Part shown: in pieces, positions 8,727-17,518 of the stretch
How the letters are laid out: every line of letters begins with the position of its first letter
Position numbering within the stretch: position 1 is the stretch's first letter
From: Lachnospiraceae bacterium
Lineage (GTDB): Bacteria > Bacillota > Clostridia > Lachnospirales > Lachnospiraceae
Reading direction: 5' to 3'
Length of the DNA: 64,000 nucleotides
Assembly: GCA_022510565.1 (NCBI GenBank)
Contig: JAFLTE010000002.1
Coordinates: 1 to 64,000, forward strand
Position numbers and translations under genes: made by a program
Notes under the pieces: model-generated
Told to the model about the DNA's origin: nothing
The model's input: the letters and a program-made list of their open reading frames with translations, nothing else
Database searches by the model: none

Positions 8727-9860
8727 TCATCTGTCAAACTGTACCGCACAATCCTTTAAGCGGGTGATGACATCAATCTGCTGCGGACATGCCCGCTCAC
8801 ACTGGCCGCACGCGATACAGTCGCTTGCCTTTCCTGTGCTCTTCACCAACTCAGAATACTGCCTGCTGCCTTCTTCCAACTGTCCCCACACAAGCTGCTG
8901 ATTCCTTGCCGCAAAAATCTCAGGTATGGAAATCTTCTGAGGGCATCCTGCCATACAATAGTGGCAAGCCGTACAGGGAATGGAATTGATGCCGTTCATA
9001 ATCTCCTGCGCTTTGCGAATGGCTGTCTGCTCCTCCGTATTCAGCGGCTTGAAATCTTTCATATAAGACAGATTGTCCTGCATCTGCTCTAAGTTGGACA
9101 TTCCGGAAAGCACTGTAATAATGCCGTTCAGGGATGCCGCATAGCGAATCGCCCATGATGCGTAAGATGCATCCGGCGATACTTCTTTAAATATTTCACC
9201 CACTTTAGACGGCGGGTTGGCAAGGGCTCCTCCCTTAACAGGTTCCATGACAACGATAGATTTGCCGTGCTTTCTCGCCACTTCGTAGTTTCCCCGCGCC
9301 GTGACATCAGGATTTTCCCAATCGGCATAATTGAGCTGTAACTGCACAAATTCCGCGTCCGGATGAGCCGTCAATATCTCATCCAGAATATCCGGTGTGG
9401 CGTGGAATGAAAATCCCCAATGCTTAATCAGCCCTTTGGCCTTTTGTTCCTTTACAAAATCCCAAATATGATACTTATCGTATGTTTTATAATTCCCCGC
9501 CTGCAGAGCGTGTAATAGGTAATAGTCAAAATATCCCGCTCCTGTACGCTCCAAACTCGTGTAAAATTGCTGTTTTGCACTCTTCTCATCATGGGCATTC
9601 ATCCACGCACACAGTTTGGTAGCAAGCGTATAGCTTTCACGTGGATAACGGTCTACAAGCGCCGCCTTTGCCGCACGCTCGGAATCACCGCCATCGTAGA
9701 CATAGGCCGTATCAAAGTAGGTGAGTCCTGCATCCATGAACATATCTACCATCTTCTTGGTCTGCTCAATATCGATTTTGCCGCCCCGTTTAGGCAGGCG
9801 CATCAGCCCGAATCCAAGTTTCGGCGTGTTTTCCCCAAAATATCTCTCCATATGCATCAT
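8727..9860 (-). CDS. Aldo/keto reductase with C-terminal 4Fe-4S domain
   Basis: The protein has about 375 residues: an aldo/keto reductase barrel with the Asp and Tyr region (YFDTAYVYDGG), Lys (LATKL) and His (DYYLLH) of the catalytic tetrad. A C-terminal ferredoxin-like domain follows with CTACHYCMAGCP and CIACGQCERACP, two clusters' worth of Cys. Such fusions are common in anaerobic Clostridia and may use ferredoxin or flavodoxin electrons. Three ATG codons lie close together (MMHM); the AGGAGG site favours the second or third. It is in one cluster with a flavodoxin and a second reductase of the same build. Confidence 0.9.
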   Translation of the reverse strand: MMHMERYFGENTPKLGFGLMRLPKRGGKIDIEQTKKMVDMFMDAGLTYFDTAYVYDGGDSERAAKAALVDRYPRESYTLATKLCAWMNAHDEKSAKQQFYTSLERTGAGYFDYYLLHALQAGNYKTYDKYHIWDFVKEQKAKGLIKHWGFSFHATPDILDEILTAHPDAEFVQLQLNYADWENPDVTARGNYEVARKHGKSIVVMEPVKGGALANPPSKVGEIFKEVSPDASYASWAIRYAASLNGIITVLSGMSNLEQMQDNLSYMKDFKPLNTEEQTAIRKAQEIMNGINSIPCTACHYCMAGCPQKISIPEIFAARNQQLVWGQLEEGSRQYSELVKSTGKASDCIACGQCERACPQQIDVITRLKDCAVQFDR

Positions 9861-9895
9861 ACCTCCTGCGGGTTATTATAATATATCACAGCAAA

Positions 9896-10411
9896 TTAAA
9901 CTACTTTTTTCACCCAATCCGCAACCGTACTCTCGGACTCGGAAGCATCCGCACCATGAATTGCAAGACCACTTCCGAAAGTTGCACCTTTACAAATCTT
10001 CTTCAAATCTTTCTCACAGCTTCCTAACCCGGTGCCCTCATGGGTCATAACAGCCATCACCCTTTTGCCGGAGAAGTTAAGTTTCTCAAGCTGCGTAAAA
10101 ATAGCCATCGGGAAAGTTCCCCACCAACAGGGCCCACAGACAAACACGTTATCGTATTCATCAATGCTGTCCAAATATTTCTTTAATTCCGGTCTCGCCT
10201 GCTCATGCAATTCTTTCTTAGCTTCCTCAATACAGGTGTAGTAATCGGCTGCATAGGGTTTTACCGTATCTACTTCAAACAAGTCCCCACCGACTTCTTT
10301 GTGAATAAACTCGGCAACAATTTCCGTATTGCCTTTTGCAATACTTATGATGCTCCCATTCACATAATTTTCACCTTTACGTGAGTAATAAATAATCAAA
10401 TTCTTCGCCAT
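9896..10411 (-). CDS. Flavodoxin
   Basis: The protein has 171 residues. The N-terminus NLIIYYSRKGENYVNGSI resembles the FMN phosphate loop of flavodoxins of the long, NADPH-quinone-reductase-like type. DNVFVCGPCWWGTFPMAIF is the second FMN-contact region. It carries single electrons through FMN. It lies between two Fe-S aldo/keto reductases on the same strand, with gaps of 35 and 40 bp, so it may be their redox partner; that link is inference. Confidence 0.88.
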   Translation of the reverse strand: MAKNLIIYYSRKGENYVNGSIISIAKGNTEIVAEFIHKEVGGDLFEVDTVKPYAADYYTCIEEAKKELHEQARPELKKYLDSIDEYDNVFVCGPCWWGTFPMAIFTQLEKLNFSGKRVMAVMTHEGTGLGSCEKDLKKICKGATFGSGLAIHGADASESESTVADWVKKVV

Positions 10412-10451
10412 ATTAATCTCTCCTTATACTTTTATATAAAAAAATGATGCC

Positions 10452-11648
10452 CTAGGATTCCTGTTCTTCCCGCATTTTTCTTGCAGCCTCCTCTCTCTGT
10501 CTGCACAACTCATCCCAATGCGGTACTTTCTCAAGCATGGTACTGAAAGCCTTCATCGCATCGGGAATGTCTATTTTCTGTGGGCAGGTCCGCGCACATC
10601 TGCCGCAGCCGATACACGCAGCCGGTCTGCTGTGTTCCTCTAAGCTGTCAATAGTCATCCCCACATTCATGCTGGGAGAAAACCGCATCTCGTTATATAG
10701 TGAAAGCAGCTTAGGAATATCCAACTTCTGCGGACAGTCGCCGCAGCAGTACCGACAAGCCGTGCACGGAACGGAATCTTTCATACTTTCCGCAATTTCA
10801 AGCAAGATATCGGTTTCTACCTCTGTCAGCGGATTTGGTGTCTCAAAGGTATGTACATTGTCGACCATCTGCTCCATGTTTGACATTCCGCTCAAGATCA
10901 TTTTTACATTGGGCAAACCCTGCAGAAAACGGAATGCCCACGACGCGGCGGAAGCCTCCGGGCGAAATTCCTTAAGCTTTGCCACCGACGTTTCGTCCAA
11001 TTCGGCGAGTCGTCCGCCTCTGACCGGTTCCATAACCCACACAGGGATACCTCGCTCGGTCAAAAGGTCATATTTGGCTTTGGCATCCTGCAGCGTCCAA
11101 TCCAGATAGTTAATCTGAAGCTGACAGAATTCCATAACATCGCCGTATTTATCAAGAAACGTCACTAATGTATCTTGTAAACCGTGACTGGAAAATCCAA
11201 GATGTCTGATGCGTCCCCTCTTCCTCTGCTCAACAAAATAGTCCACAATCCCCCACTTCGGATCGGTGTAAGTCCCAAGGGAATTCTCGTAAACATTGTG
11301 CAGCAGATAGAAATCAAAATATTCCACATTGCATTTCCTAAGCTGTTCCTCAAAAGTTGTCGCCGGATCATAGCTTGCGGAAATCTGATGTCCGGGATAT
11401 TTTGTGGCCAGATAATAGCTGTCGCGGGGCAGCTGCTTTAAGGCCTTGCCGATGATAATCTCTGACTTTGCATTATGATACGGATAGGCTGTATCGTAAT
11501 AATTCACACCGTGATCCGCTGCATAACGCACCATCTTGCCGACAAGTTCTTCGTCTACCTCTCCGCTGCCGTCCGCAAGAAGCGGAAGGCGCATGGTGCC
11601 AAAACCCAACAGTGATAATTTTTTCCCTTTGAAATCGCTGTAAATCAT
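10452..11648 (-). CDS. Aldo/keto reductase with C-terminal 4Fe-4S domain (second copy)
   Basis: The protein has 398 residues and the same architecture as the 8727 gene but clearly diverged. Barrel with YYDTAYPYHNAKSE, LATKYPG and FYLLHNVYEN; C-terminal Cys motifs CTACRYCCGDCP and CIGCGRCARTCP. A charged Glu/Arg-rich tail ends the protein. The start overlaps the stop of the ACT gene upstream by 4 bp, which suggests translational coupling. Substrate is unknown. Confidence 0.9.
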   Translation of the reverse strand: MIYSDFKGKKLSLLGFGTMRLPLLADGSGEVDEELVGKMVRYAADHGVNYYDTAYPYHNAKSEIIIGKALKQLPRDSYYLATKYPGHQISASYDPATTFEEQLRKCNVEYFDFYLLHNVYENSLGTYTDPKWGIVDYFVEQRKRGRIRHLGFSSHGLQDTLVTFLDKYGDVMEFCQLQINYLDWTLQDAKAKYDLLTERGIPVWVMEPVRGGRLAELDETSVAKLKEFRPEASAASWAFRFLQGLPNVKMILSGMSNMEQMVDNVHTFETPNPLTEVETDILLEIAESMKDSVPCTACRYCCGDCPQKLDIPKLLSLYNEMRFSPSMNVGMTIDSLEEHSRPAACIGCGRCARTCPQKIDIPDAMKAFSTMLEKVPHWDELCRQREEAARKMREEQES

Positions 11649-12025
11649 ATTTCTCTCCGTTCTGAAGTGTCATAACCTGCATCACAAAGCACTTTAAGTG
11701 CTTTGTCATAATTGTCGCTTTTAGTGAGTATATAATCTGTATTGTATGTAGATACTGCAAATATTCCAATCTCGTTTTCCGCTAACAGCGTTGATATTTC
11801 CGAAAGTATTCCAATCAGCGAAAAATCCAGTGTGCCCTGAATCCGAAAAGCTTTCCACCCATCGTCACGCTCTGTCACGTTGCCCGGCGCATCCTCTGTA
11901 ATACAAACCAAGGAGTTTTCTTCATCTGTCCGTCCGATAAAGTAATATTCACTCTCAAAATTGACTTGTGAGTAATCTTCTACTTTACATATAGAAAAGT
12001 CGTAGTCTATTTTCTCAACTCTCAT
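11645..12025 (-). CDS. ACT-domain protein
   Basis: The protein has 126 residues and fits two tandem ACT-like halves. The second half (LDFSLIGILSEISTLLAENEIGIFAVSTYNTDYILTKSD) is typical of the CASTOR/ACT family. ACT domains bind amino acids. No catalytic domain is attached, so it may be a free-standing sensor. It is coupled to the aldo/keto reductase by a 4-bp overlap. Confidence 0.85.
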   Translation of the reverse strand: MRVEKIDYDFSICKVEDYSQVNFESEYYFIGRTDEENSLVCITEDAPGNVTERDDGWKAFRIQGTLDFSLIGILSEISTLLAENEIGIFAVSTYNTDYILTKSDNYDKALKVLCDAGYDTSERREI

Positions 12026-12049
12026 AGGTGATTCTCCTCACGCCGCCTT

Positions 12050-12280
12050 TTAATATATCTTCGTAATCTCCTCAACGCCGTACAGCTTTTTAAAGTGCTG
12101 CAAATCCGCCTGATCTCTTATCAGCATCACTTCCTCAAATTTGCCGGAATGTATGTCCTGAAACCCTGCCACCTGCTCTCCGGTGCATATACTGCACCGG
12201 AGTACCGGTTTCTGCTGTTCCGGATCATATGCGACAGGCGATGTTTCCTTCACTCTTCCTGCTTTTCCTATTCCGAACAT
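12050..12280 (-). CDS. Conserved hypothetical protein, 76 residues
   Basis: A small soluble protein beginning MFGIGKAGRVKETSPVAYD. It has an RCSICTGEQ segment in the middle and a C-terminal RDQADLQHFKKLYGVEEI. One CxxC is present, too little for a full zinc site unless it dimerises. The start at 12280 is chosen for its AAGGAG site; an upstream GTG at 12298 would include that site in the coding region. It is 25 bp upstream of the ACT gene on the same strand and probably in the same operon. Function unknown. Confidence 0.75.
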   Translation of the reverse strand: MFGIGKAGRVKETSPVAYDPEQQKPVLRCSICTGEQVAGFQDIHSGKFEEVMLIRDQADLQHFKKLYGVEEITKIY

Positions 12281-12346
12281 GACATGATTCTCCTTCACAT
12301 ATTATACGGCAATACAACACTACAAAAAAATAACAATCGTTATGCA

Positions 12347-14107
12347 CTATGCAATGTTTGCAGATGCGCAAAACTCTTCTACTTCCCTTGCAACTTCAGC
12401 AAGACCCTCCTGCCAGAATGCTTTGCTCGTCACATCAATCCCCACCATTGCAGCGGCCTCCTCGACCGTGCAGCAGGGAGTCGCTTTAAGCATCGCTTCA
12501 TACTTACTGACAAACGCTTCCCCTTCTTTCCGGAACAATGCGTAAAGTCCCAGCGCAAACAAGTTTCCAAACGCATACGGGAAATTGTAAAAGCTTAGAT
12601 TCTCACGGTAATAGTGTGACTTGTTCACCCACATATAAGGGTGCAGCGTGCGCTCGTCCAGACCATCCCCATAAGCTTCCCTCTGTGCATCCAACATCAT
12701 CTGTTTTAAATCGTCCGCTACCAGAAATTTACCTTGGCACTGCTCAAAAACTGCGGTCTCAAATAGATAGCGTGAGTAGATATCAACAATAATCTGTGTG
12801 TATTCGCAAAGATCGTGTTCCAACAGACCTAAGCGTTCTTCACCGGAGGCTTCTGCCATCACCGCCTGCCCCAAGTGTACCTCATTGAAGGTGGAAGCCG
12901 TCTCTGCAACCGGCATCGTATATCCTTGATTCAAAATACGCCCATTCTCTTTCTGTCTGTTGTGGAACGCATGGCCAAGTTCATGTGCAAGCGTCCGTAT
13001 GGAGTTAAACGTACCATCATAATTTGTGAGTATCCGGCTCTGTTTGAACTGGGATATTCCTGCGCAGAATGCGCCGCCCACTTTTCCTTTCCTCGGATAA
13101 AAATCTATCCACTCATTATCAAAAGCATCTCGCATCAAATCTGACATGTCCGGAGAGAATTTCTCAAATACTTCAAGCAGATAATCCCTCGCTTCCTCAA
13201 GCGTATAGTTCTTGTCTACTTTGCCAATCGGCGCAAACAGATCGTACCACGGCAATCCGTTCACATGTCCCAGCAGTTCACCTTTTTTGCGCATATATTT
13301 ACGAAAAACGGGGAGAGACTCGCGGATTGCCTCCATCAGTGCATCCAGCGTCTCCCTTTTCATCCGTGACTGCTCTAACGTCATCGCAATCGGAGATTCA
13401 TATCCGCGCTTATGACTAAGCATCGTCACCTGATTCTTGATATTATTGATTGAAAAGGCAATCGGGTCCTTAATCTTCTCATATGCTGCCAGCTCCGCCT
13501 CATATGCCGCCTTGCGCACCGCAGCATCCGGACTGTAGGCTAAGTTACGGATTTGCGAAAGGGTCACTTTATCCCCATCGTAATCCACCTCCACAGTCGA
13601 GGTCAAATATGCCTGCAGACGACTCCATGACGAACCAGCAGTCAGGTTCATGGCTGCAATCATCTCCTCAACCTCGTTCGAAAGCAGATGCGCTTCGTTC
13701 TTCTGAATCTCTTTCAGGTAAAAACTATACTCGCGCACCAGAGCGCTCTCCTCGCCCAGTGCATCCACATCAGGTATCTTAGCAAGCAGCTTATCAAGCG
13801 CCGTATCAAAGGGTGTTACGTCTGCAATGATTTTCATGATGCGATTTAACTGCGCCACGATATCTCCGTTCTCGCTCTCTACAGACTGGCGCATGCTTAA
13901 ATAAAACCCCGCCTTGTCGAGGGGCAGCTCAATCTCCTCTCTCAGTGTGAGCCCTCTCTCGGCAATCTCCTTCCAGCTCAGTTTGTCCGCCGTTTTCACA
14001 AAGGCTTCCAGCTCTTTGATTTTTGTCTCTGCACGGGCGATATCCGCCTCGTACGCCGGATCATCCAGCCCTGTGTAAAATTCCTTCAAAGACCATTCTG
14101 TGTTCAT
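12347..14107 (-). CDS. pepF: Oligoendopeptidase F (M3 metallopeptidase)
   Basis: The protein has 586 residues. The zinc motif HELGHAFH stands near residue 374, with NEVHLGQAVM following as the third-ligand Glu region. The N-terminal part is the helical lobe of the M3B family. Cytoplasmic PepF cleaves peptides of about 7-17 residues. Its location just before an oppABCDF importer, on the same strand, fits a peptide-use role. An AAGGAAAGG site precedes the start. Confidence 0.93.
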   Translation of the reverse strand: MNTEWSLKEFYTGLDDPAYEADIARAETKIKELEAFVKTADKLSWKEIAERGLTLREEIELPLDKAGFYLSMRQSVESENGDIVAQLNRIMKIIADVTPFDTALDKLLAKIPDVDALGEESALVREYSFYLKEIQKNEAHLLSNEVEEMIAAMNLTAGSSWSRLQAYLTSTVEVDYDGDKVTLSQIRNLAYSPDAAVRKAAYEAELAAYEKIKDPIAFSINNIKNQVTMLSHKRGYESPIAMTLEQSRMKRETLDALMEAIRESLPVFRKYMRKKGELLGHVNGLPWYDLFAPIGKVDKNYTLEEARDYLLEVFEKFSPDMSDLMRDAFDNEWIDFYPRKGKVGGAFCAGISQFKQSRILTNYDGTFNSIRTLAHELGHAFHNRQKENGRILNQGYTMPVAETASTFNEVHLGQAVMAEASGEERLGLLEHDLCEYTQIIVDIYSRYLFETAVFEQCQGKFLVADDLKQMMLDAQREAYGDGLDERTLHPYMWVNKSHYYRENLSFYNFPYAFGNLFALGLYALFRKEGEAFVSKYEAMLKATPCCTVEEAAAMVGIDVTSKAFWQEGLAEVAREVEEFCASANIA

Positions 14108-14168
14108 ATTTTTCGTTTTCCTTTCCTTAAATTAAAAATACTAAAACGCATAAAATCTGTCTTTTCTA

Positions 14169-14197
14169 TAGACTAATTCGCTGCTCACCAATATAAT
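14169..14197 (+). promoter_or_regulatory. SigA-type promoter of the 14262 gene
   Basis: TAGACT (14169-14174), 17-bp spacer, TATAAT (14192-14197). It lies in the divergent region between pepF and the membrane protein gene. Confidence 0.65.
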
Positions 14198-14261
14198 AAT
14201 AGATAAAAAAGGTAAGCAGAGAATAGTTCTTTTGAACTGATTCTTCTATATAGAGAGTAAA

Positions 14262-14852
14262 ATGTCAAGCAAAAAAGGTACTTACGAGAACAAAAAAAAC
14301 AAGAAAAGAGCTTATCTCAATGACTTTCAGAAAGATGAGACCGGGGCTTATATCTACCGCGGAATCGTATATGACTATGCGGGCTCCGAACAAGGCCTGC
14401 GTTCCCTGAAGGTTCGTCTATGCATATTCGGTATCCTGACGCTTGCTGCACTGCTCTTGTCCGGTCTCATCCGGGTTCCCGGTATGGACCACAGTGTTTA
14501 TGTTCTGCTCCCATATGCCGCTGCACTCTGCGGCAGCGTCAGCGTATGCTGGGCAGTGGGATGTCTATGTATCAGTGGTATCTCCATAAGGGCATACCTC
14601 TTTCAGGAAAGTATCGAAAAGCTGCCTACGCGCTGCATATTTACTGCATGCTGCAGTGTCGGTGCTCTTTTAGGCGAACTGGCATATATCCTCATAACCG
14701 GCATAGAAATCCGCAACAGCGGCTGCATCCCTTTTCTTATACTGCAGAGCATTTCAATCACATCTACGCTTCTGCTGCGCTCCCGTATTATGCGGACAAG
14801 GTGGCATCAAAGCAACGAAACTGCCGCAAAATCAAACACCCCTTCGGAATAA
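14262..14852 (+). CDS. Hypothetical membrane protein with about four helices
   Basis: The protein has 196 residues. A basic N-terminus (SSKKGTYENKKNKKRAY) precedes about four membrane helices near 52-72, 80-108, 123-150 and 155-172. Seven Cys lie in or near the helices. The ribosome binding site is weak (GAGAG). No family recognised. It is transcribed away from pepF and towards the opp cluster. Confidence 0.7.
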   Translation: MSSKKGTYENKKNKKRAYLNDFQKDETGAYIYRGIVYDYAGSEQGLRSLKVRLCIFGILTLAALLLSGLIRVPGMDHSVYVLLPYAAALCGSVSVCWAVGCLCISGISIRAYLFQESIEKLPTRCIFTACCSVGALLGELAYILITGIEIRNSGCIPFLILQSISITSTLLLRSRIMRTRWHQSNETAAKSNTPSE

Positions 14853-14870
14853 ATCATTTTGCGCCAGTTT

Positions 14871-15185
14871 CTATGTCCATGCTAACAGCATAAGCCACAC
14901 CGCTGCACCCAACCCTGCAATAAAAGCGAGTGCAATGAGAAGCGCCGCTTTCAGTGCACCCAGCACATACATCCGACGCTCCTGCGGCGTGAATTCACTT
15001 TCTTTCTCCCAAGACCGTTCTATGACATTCTGCTCCCCAGATTCCCGCTGCGAAGAAGCACTGCCCCGCTCGGCGAAAGATTTCCTGTCCCGAATTCTGG
15101 GTACGATGAATCTGGGTCTTTCAATACCGCTCATATCGGCGATGATCCGTCCGTCATCATCGCCCCATTCTTTGTGTGATGCCAT
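14871..15185 (-). CDS. Small tail-anchored membrane protein at the end of the opp operon
   Basis: The protein has 104 residues. A polar N-terminus is followed by one hydrophobic segment at about 80-103. The ATG at 15185 overlaps the TGA of oppF, so translation is probably coupled. The frame could also start at a GTG at 15188. No family recognised; position suggests it is cotranscribed with the peptide importer. Confidence 0.65.
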   Translation of the reverse strand: MASHKEWGDDDGRIIADMSGIERPRFIVPRIRDRKSFAERGSASSQRESGEQNVIERSWEKESEFTPQERRMYVLGALKAALLIALAFIAGLGAAVWLMLLAWT

Positions 15186-16348
15186 CACTTGTCATACAGG
15201 TGGCAGACTACGAAGTGACCCGGCTCCACCTCACGTTGTACCGGCGCTTCCTCCTTACACCGCTGCATACAGTTCGCACAGCGTGTGTGGAATTTACAGC
15301 CTGACGGCGGATTTGCGGGAGACGGAATCGTGCCTTCGAGCACGATCCGATTCATCTTCGCCTTCGGATCCGGTACCGGAATGGCAGAAAACAATGCCTT
15401 GGTGTACGGATGAAGCGGATTCTTGAAGATATCAGCCGTTTCACCGTATTCTACCAGATTGCCCAGATACATGACGCCTACCGTGTCGGAGATATGCTCC
15501 ACCACGGACAGGTCATGCGAGATAAACAGGTAAGTCAGATTATGCTGCTCCTGTAATTTCTTTAACAAGTTAATAATCTGCGCCTGAATGGATACATCCA
15601 GCGCGGATACCGGTTCATCGCAGACCACAAACTCCGGATTTAACGCCAGTGCACGGGCAATACAGATACGCTGACGCTGACCGCCGGAAAACTCATGCGG
15701 ATAGCGGTCCCTATGGAAGGGCTGCAGACCGCACTCATCCATCACTTTATCAATATAGTCATTAAACTCTGCTTTTGACACCAGACCATGCTCCCGCACT
15801 GCCTCACCGATAATCTCCCCTACCGGCAGACGAGGGGATAAGCTGGAAAAGGGATCCTGAAAGATAATCTGCATCTTCGTGCGCAGACTTCTCATGTCGC
15901 TCTTAGAGAGGTCATAGACTTCCTGCCCATTGAACAGCACCTGACCGCCGCTCTTCTCTCCTGACAGACGTAAGATAGTACGACCCGTTGTCGTCTTACC
16001 ACAGCCGGACTCTCCCACAAGTCCCATGGTCGTGCCGCGCTTTAAGTTGAAAGTTACTCCGTCAACCGCTTTCACCCAGCCGACCGTCTTGGACACCATG
16101 CCGCCCTTAATCGGGAAATATTTTTTCAGTTCATTGACCATCAAGATATACTGCGGGTCATAGGTTACAGGGGTGTAATCATTCTCTATATCGAGAGAAG
16201 CCGTTGGCTTTTTAGCCTCGAAATTCGACTCCTTCTGCATGCGCTCCTCACGATTCTCCATCTCCACATTAATCTGTTCCGGGGATTTATTCAGTGAGCC
16301 GGGATGTGTCCTGCCGACTCCTTGTCCCAATGCGTTTCTAAGAGACAT
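15185..16348 (-). CDS. oppF: Oligopeptide ABC importer, ATP-binding protein OppF
   Basis: The protein has 387 residues. Walker [10 protein letters not shown], signature FSGGQRQR and Walker [13 protein letters not shown] are intact. The C-terminal oligopeptide extension has a Cys-containing [16 protein letters not shown] motif typical of OppD/F pairs. The N-terminus has about 60 extra polar residues. Start overlaps the OppD stop. It powers the OppBC channel together with OppD. Confidence 0.95.
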   Translation of the reverse strand: MSLRNALGQGVGRTHPGSLNKSPEQINVEMENREERMQKESNFEAKKPTASLDIENDYTPVTYDPQYILMVNELKKYFPIKGGMVSKTVGWVKAVDGVTFNLKRGTTMGLVGESGCGKTTTGRTILRLSGEKSGGQVLFNGQEVYDLSKSDMRSLRTKMQIIFQDPFSSLSPRLPVGEIIGEAVREHGLVSKAEFNDYIDKVMDECGLQPFHRDRYPHEFSGGQRQRICIARALALNPEFVVCDEPVSALDVSIQAQIINLLKKLQEQHNLTYLFISHDLSVVEHISDTVGVMYLGNLVEYGETADIFKNPLHPYTKALFSAIPVPDPKAKMNRIVLEGTIPSPANPPSGCKFHTRCANCMQRCKEEAPVQREVEPGHFVVCHLYDK

Positions 16349-17505
16349 TATATTGTACCCCCTTCCTGTGCATTTTCTTTATAATAGCGATAGCAGCTTA
16401 CTTTATGTGTCGCAGACAAACTGATTTCTTCCGGGTAAGCGCCGTCGCACTGTCCGACACACATCTCACAGCGATCCTTGAAATAGCAGTAATCCGGCAT
16501 ATTAATCGGATTCGGCACTTTGCCGGGAATAGAGTACAGCTCCTCCACCTGCTTACCCACAACGGGTTTCGATGCCATCAGACCGATGGTGTAGGGGTGC
16601 GCAGGATTCTCGAAAATCTCCTCCGTCGTACCTTTCTCGACAACCCGTCCCGCATACATGACCACCACATAGTCCGCCATCTCGGCAATGACTCCGAGGT
16701 CATGGGTGATGAACATAATGGATGAGTTGATCTTCGATTTCAAATCGCGGAGCAGATCAAGTACCTGTGCCTGAATCGTCACATCAAGCGCCGTGGTCGG
16801 CTCGTCCGCAATGATTACTTTAGGATTGCATGCCAATGCCATGGCAATGACAACACGCTGACGCATACCGCCTGAAAGCTCATGGGGATACATCTTATAG
16901 ACGCCTTCGCTGTTGGCGATGCCTACCATCTCCAAAAGTTCGATGGTACGCGCCTTCATACGCTCCTTATCCATTTCTTTATGATGGAGCTGTAACACCT
17001 CCTCAAGCTGGTCCCCGATGCGGAAGACCGGATTCAGTGCAGTCATCGGCTCCTGGAAGATCATGGAGACAAAATTGCCTCTCAAATCCTGTAACTTCTC
17101 GTAGGGCATCTTCGCCACATCGTAGGCTTTTCCGCCTATGTTCAGACGAATCTCTCCCTCTACTACCTGTCCCTGCGGTCTCTGCAAAAGCTGCATCAGT
17201 GAAAGGCTTGTCACGGATTTGCCACAGCCCGATTCACCCACGACACCCACGGTCTTGCCGATCGGGACCTCGAAGCTTACTCCGTCCACACTCTTGACCG
17301 TACCGGCATCGGTGAAAAAATAGGTGTGAAGATTGTCAAACTCTACCGCATTGTTCTCATCATGCATTTTGGTCAGATATTCGCTCTCAGGCACCTTCTT
17401 GCGCTTGCGCTTCTTTTCCAACTCACTCGTAATCTTACGGTTTTTCTTGGAAATCTGTCTTGATTCTTTCGCGGAGAGGTAGCCCTCCTGTTTCTTTTTA
17501 GCCAT
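16348..17505 (-). CDS. oppD: Oligopeptide ABC importer, ATP-binding protein OppD
   Basis: The protein has 385 residues. Walker A GESGCGKSVTS, signature LSGGMRQR, Walker B VIIADEPTTALD. The C-terminal CYFKDRCEMCVGQC motif matches the oligopeptide family. The N-terminus has a Lys-rich extension of about 45 residues before the ATPase domain. It sits between oppC and oppF, 13 bp after oppC. Confidence 0.95.
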   Translation of the reverse strand: MAKKKQEGYLSAKESRQISKKNRKITSELEKKRKRKKVPESEYLTKMHDENNAVEFDNLHTYFFTDAGTVKSVDGVSFEVPIGKTVGVVGESGCGKSVTSLSLMQLLQRPQGQVVEGEIRLNIGGKAYDVAKMPYEKLQDLRGNFVSMIFQEPMTALNPVFRIGDQLEEVLQLHHKEMDKERMKARTIELLEMVGIANSEGVYKMYPHELSGGMRQRVVIAMALACNPKVIIADEPTTALDVTIQAQVLDLLRDLKSKINSSIMFITHDLGVIAEMADYVVVMYAGRVVEKGTTEEIFENPAHPYTIGLMASKPVVGKQVEELYSIPGKVPNPINMPDYCYFKDRCEMCVGQCDGAYPEEISLSATHKVSCYRYYKENAQEGGTI

Positions 17506-17518
17506 TTAGCACTCCTCC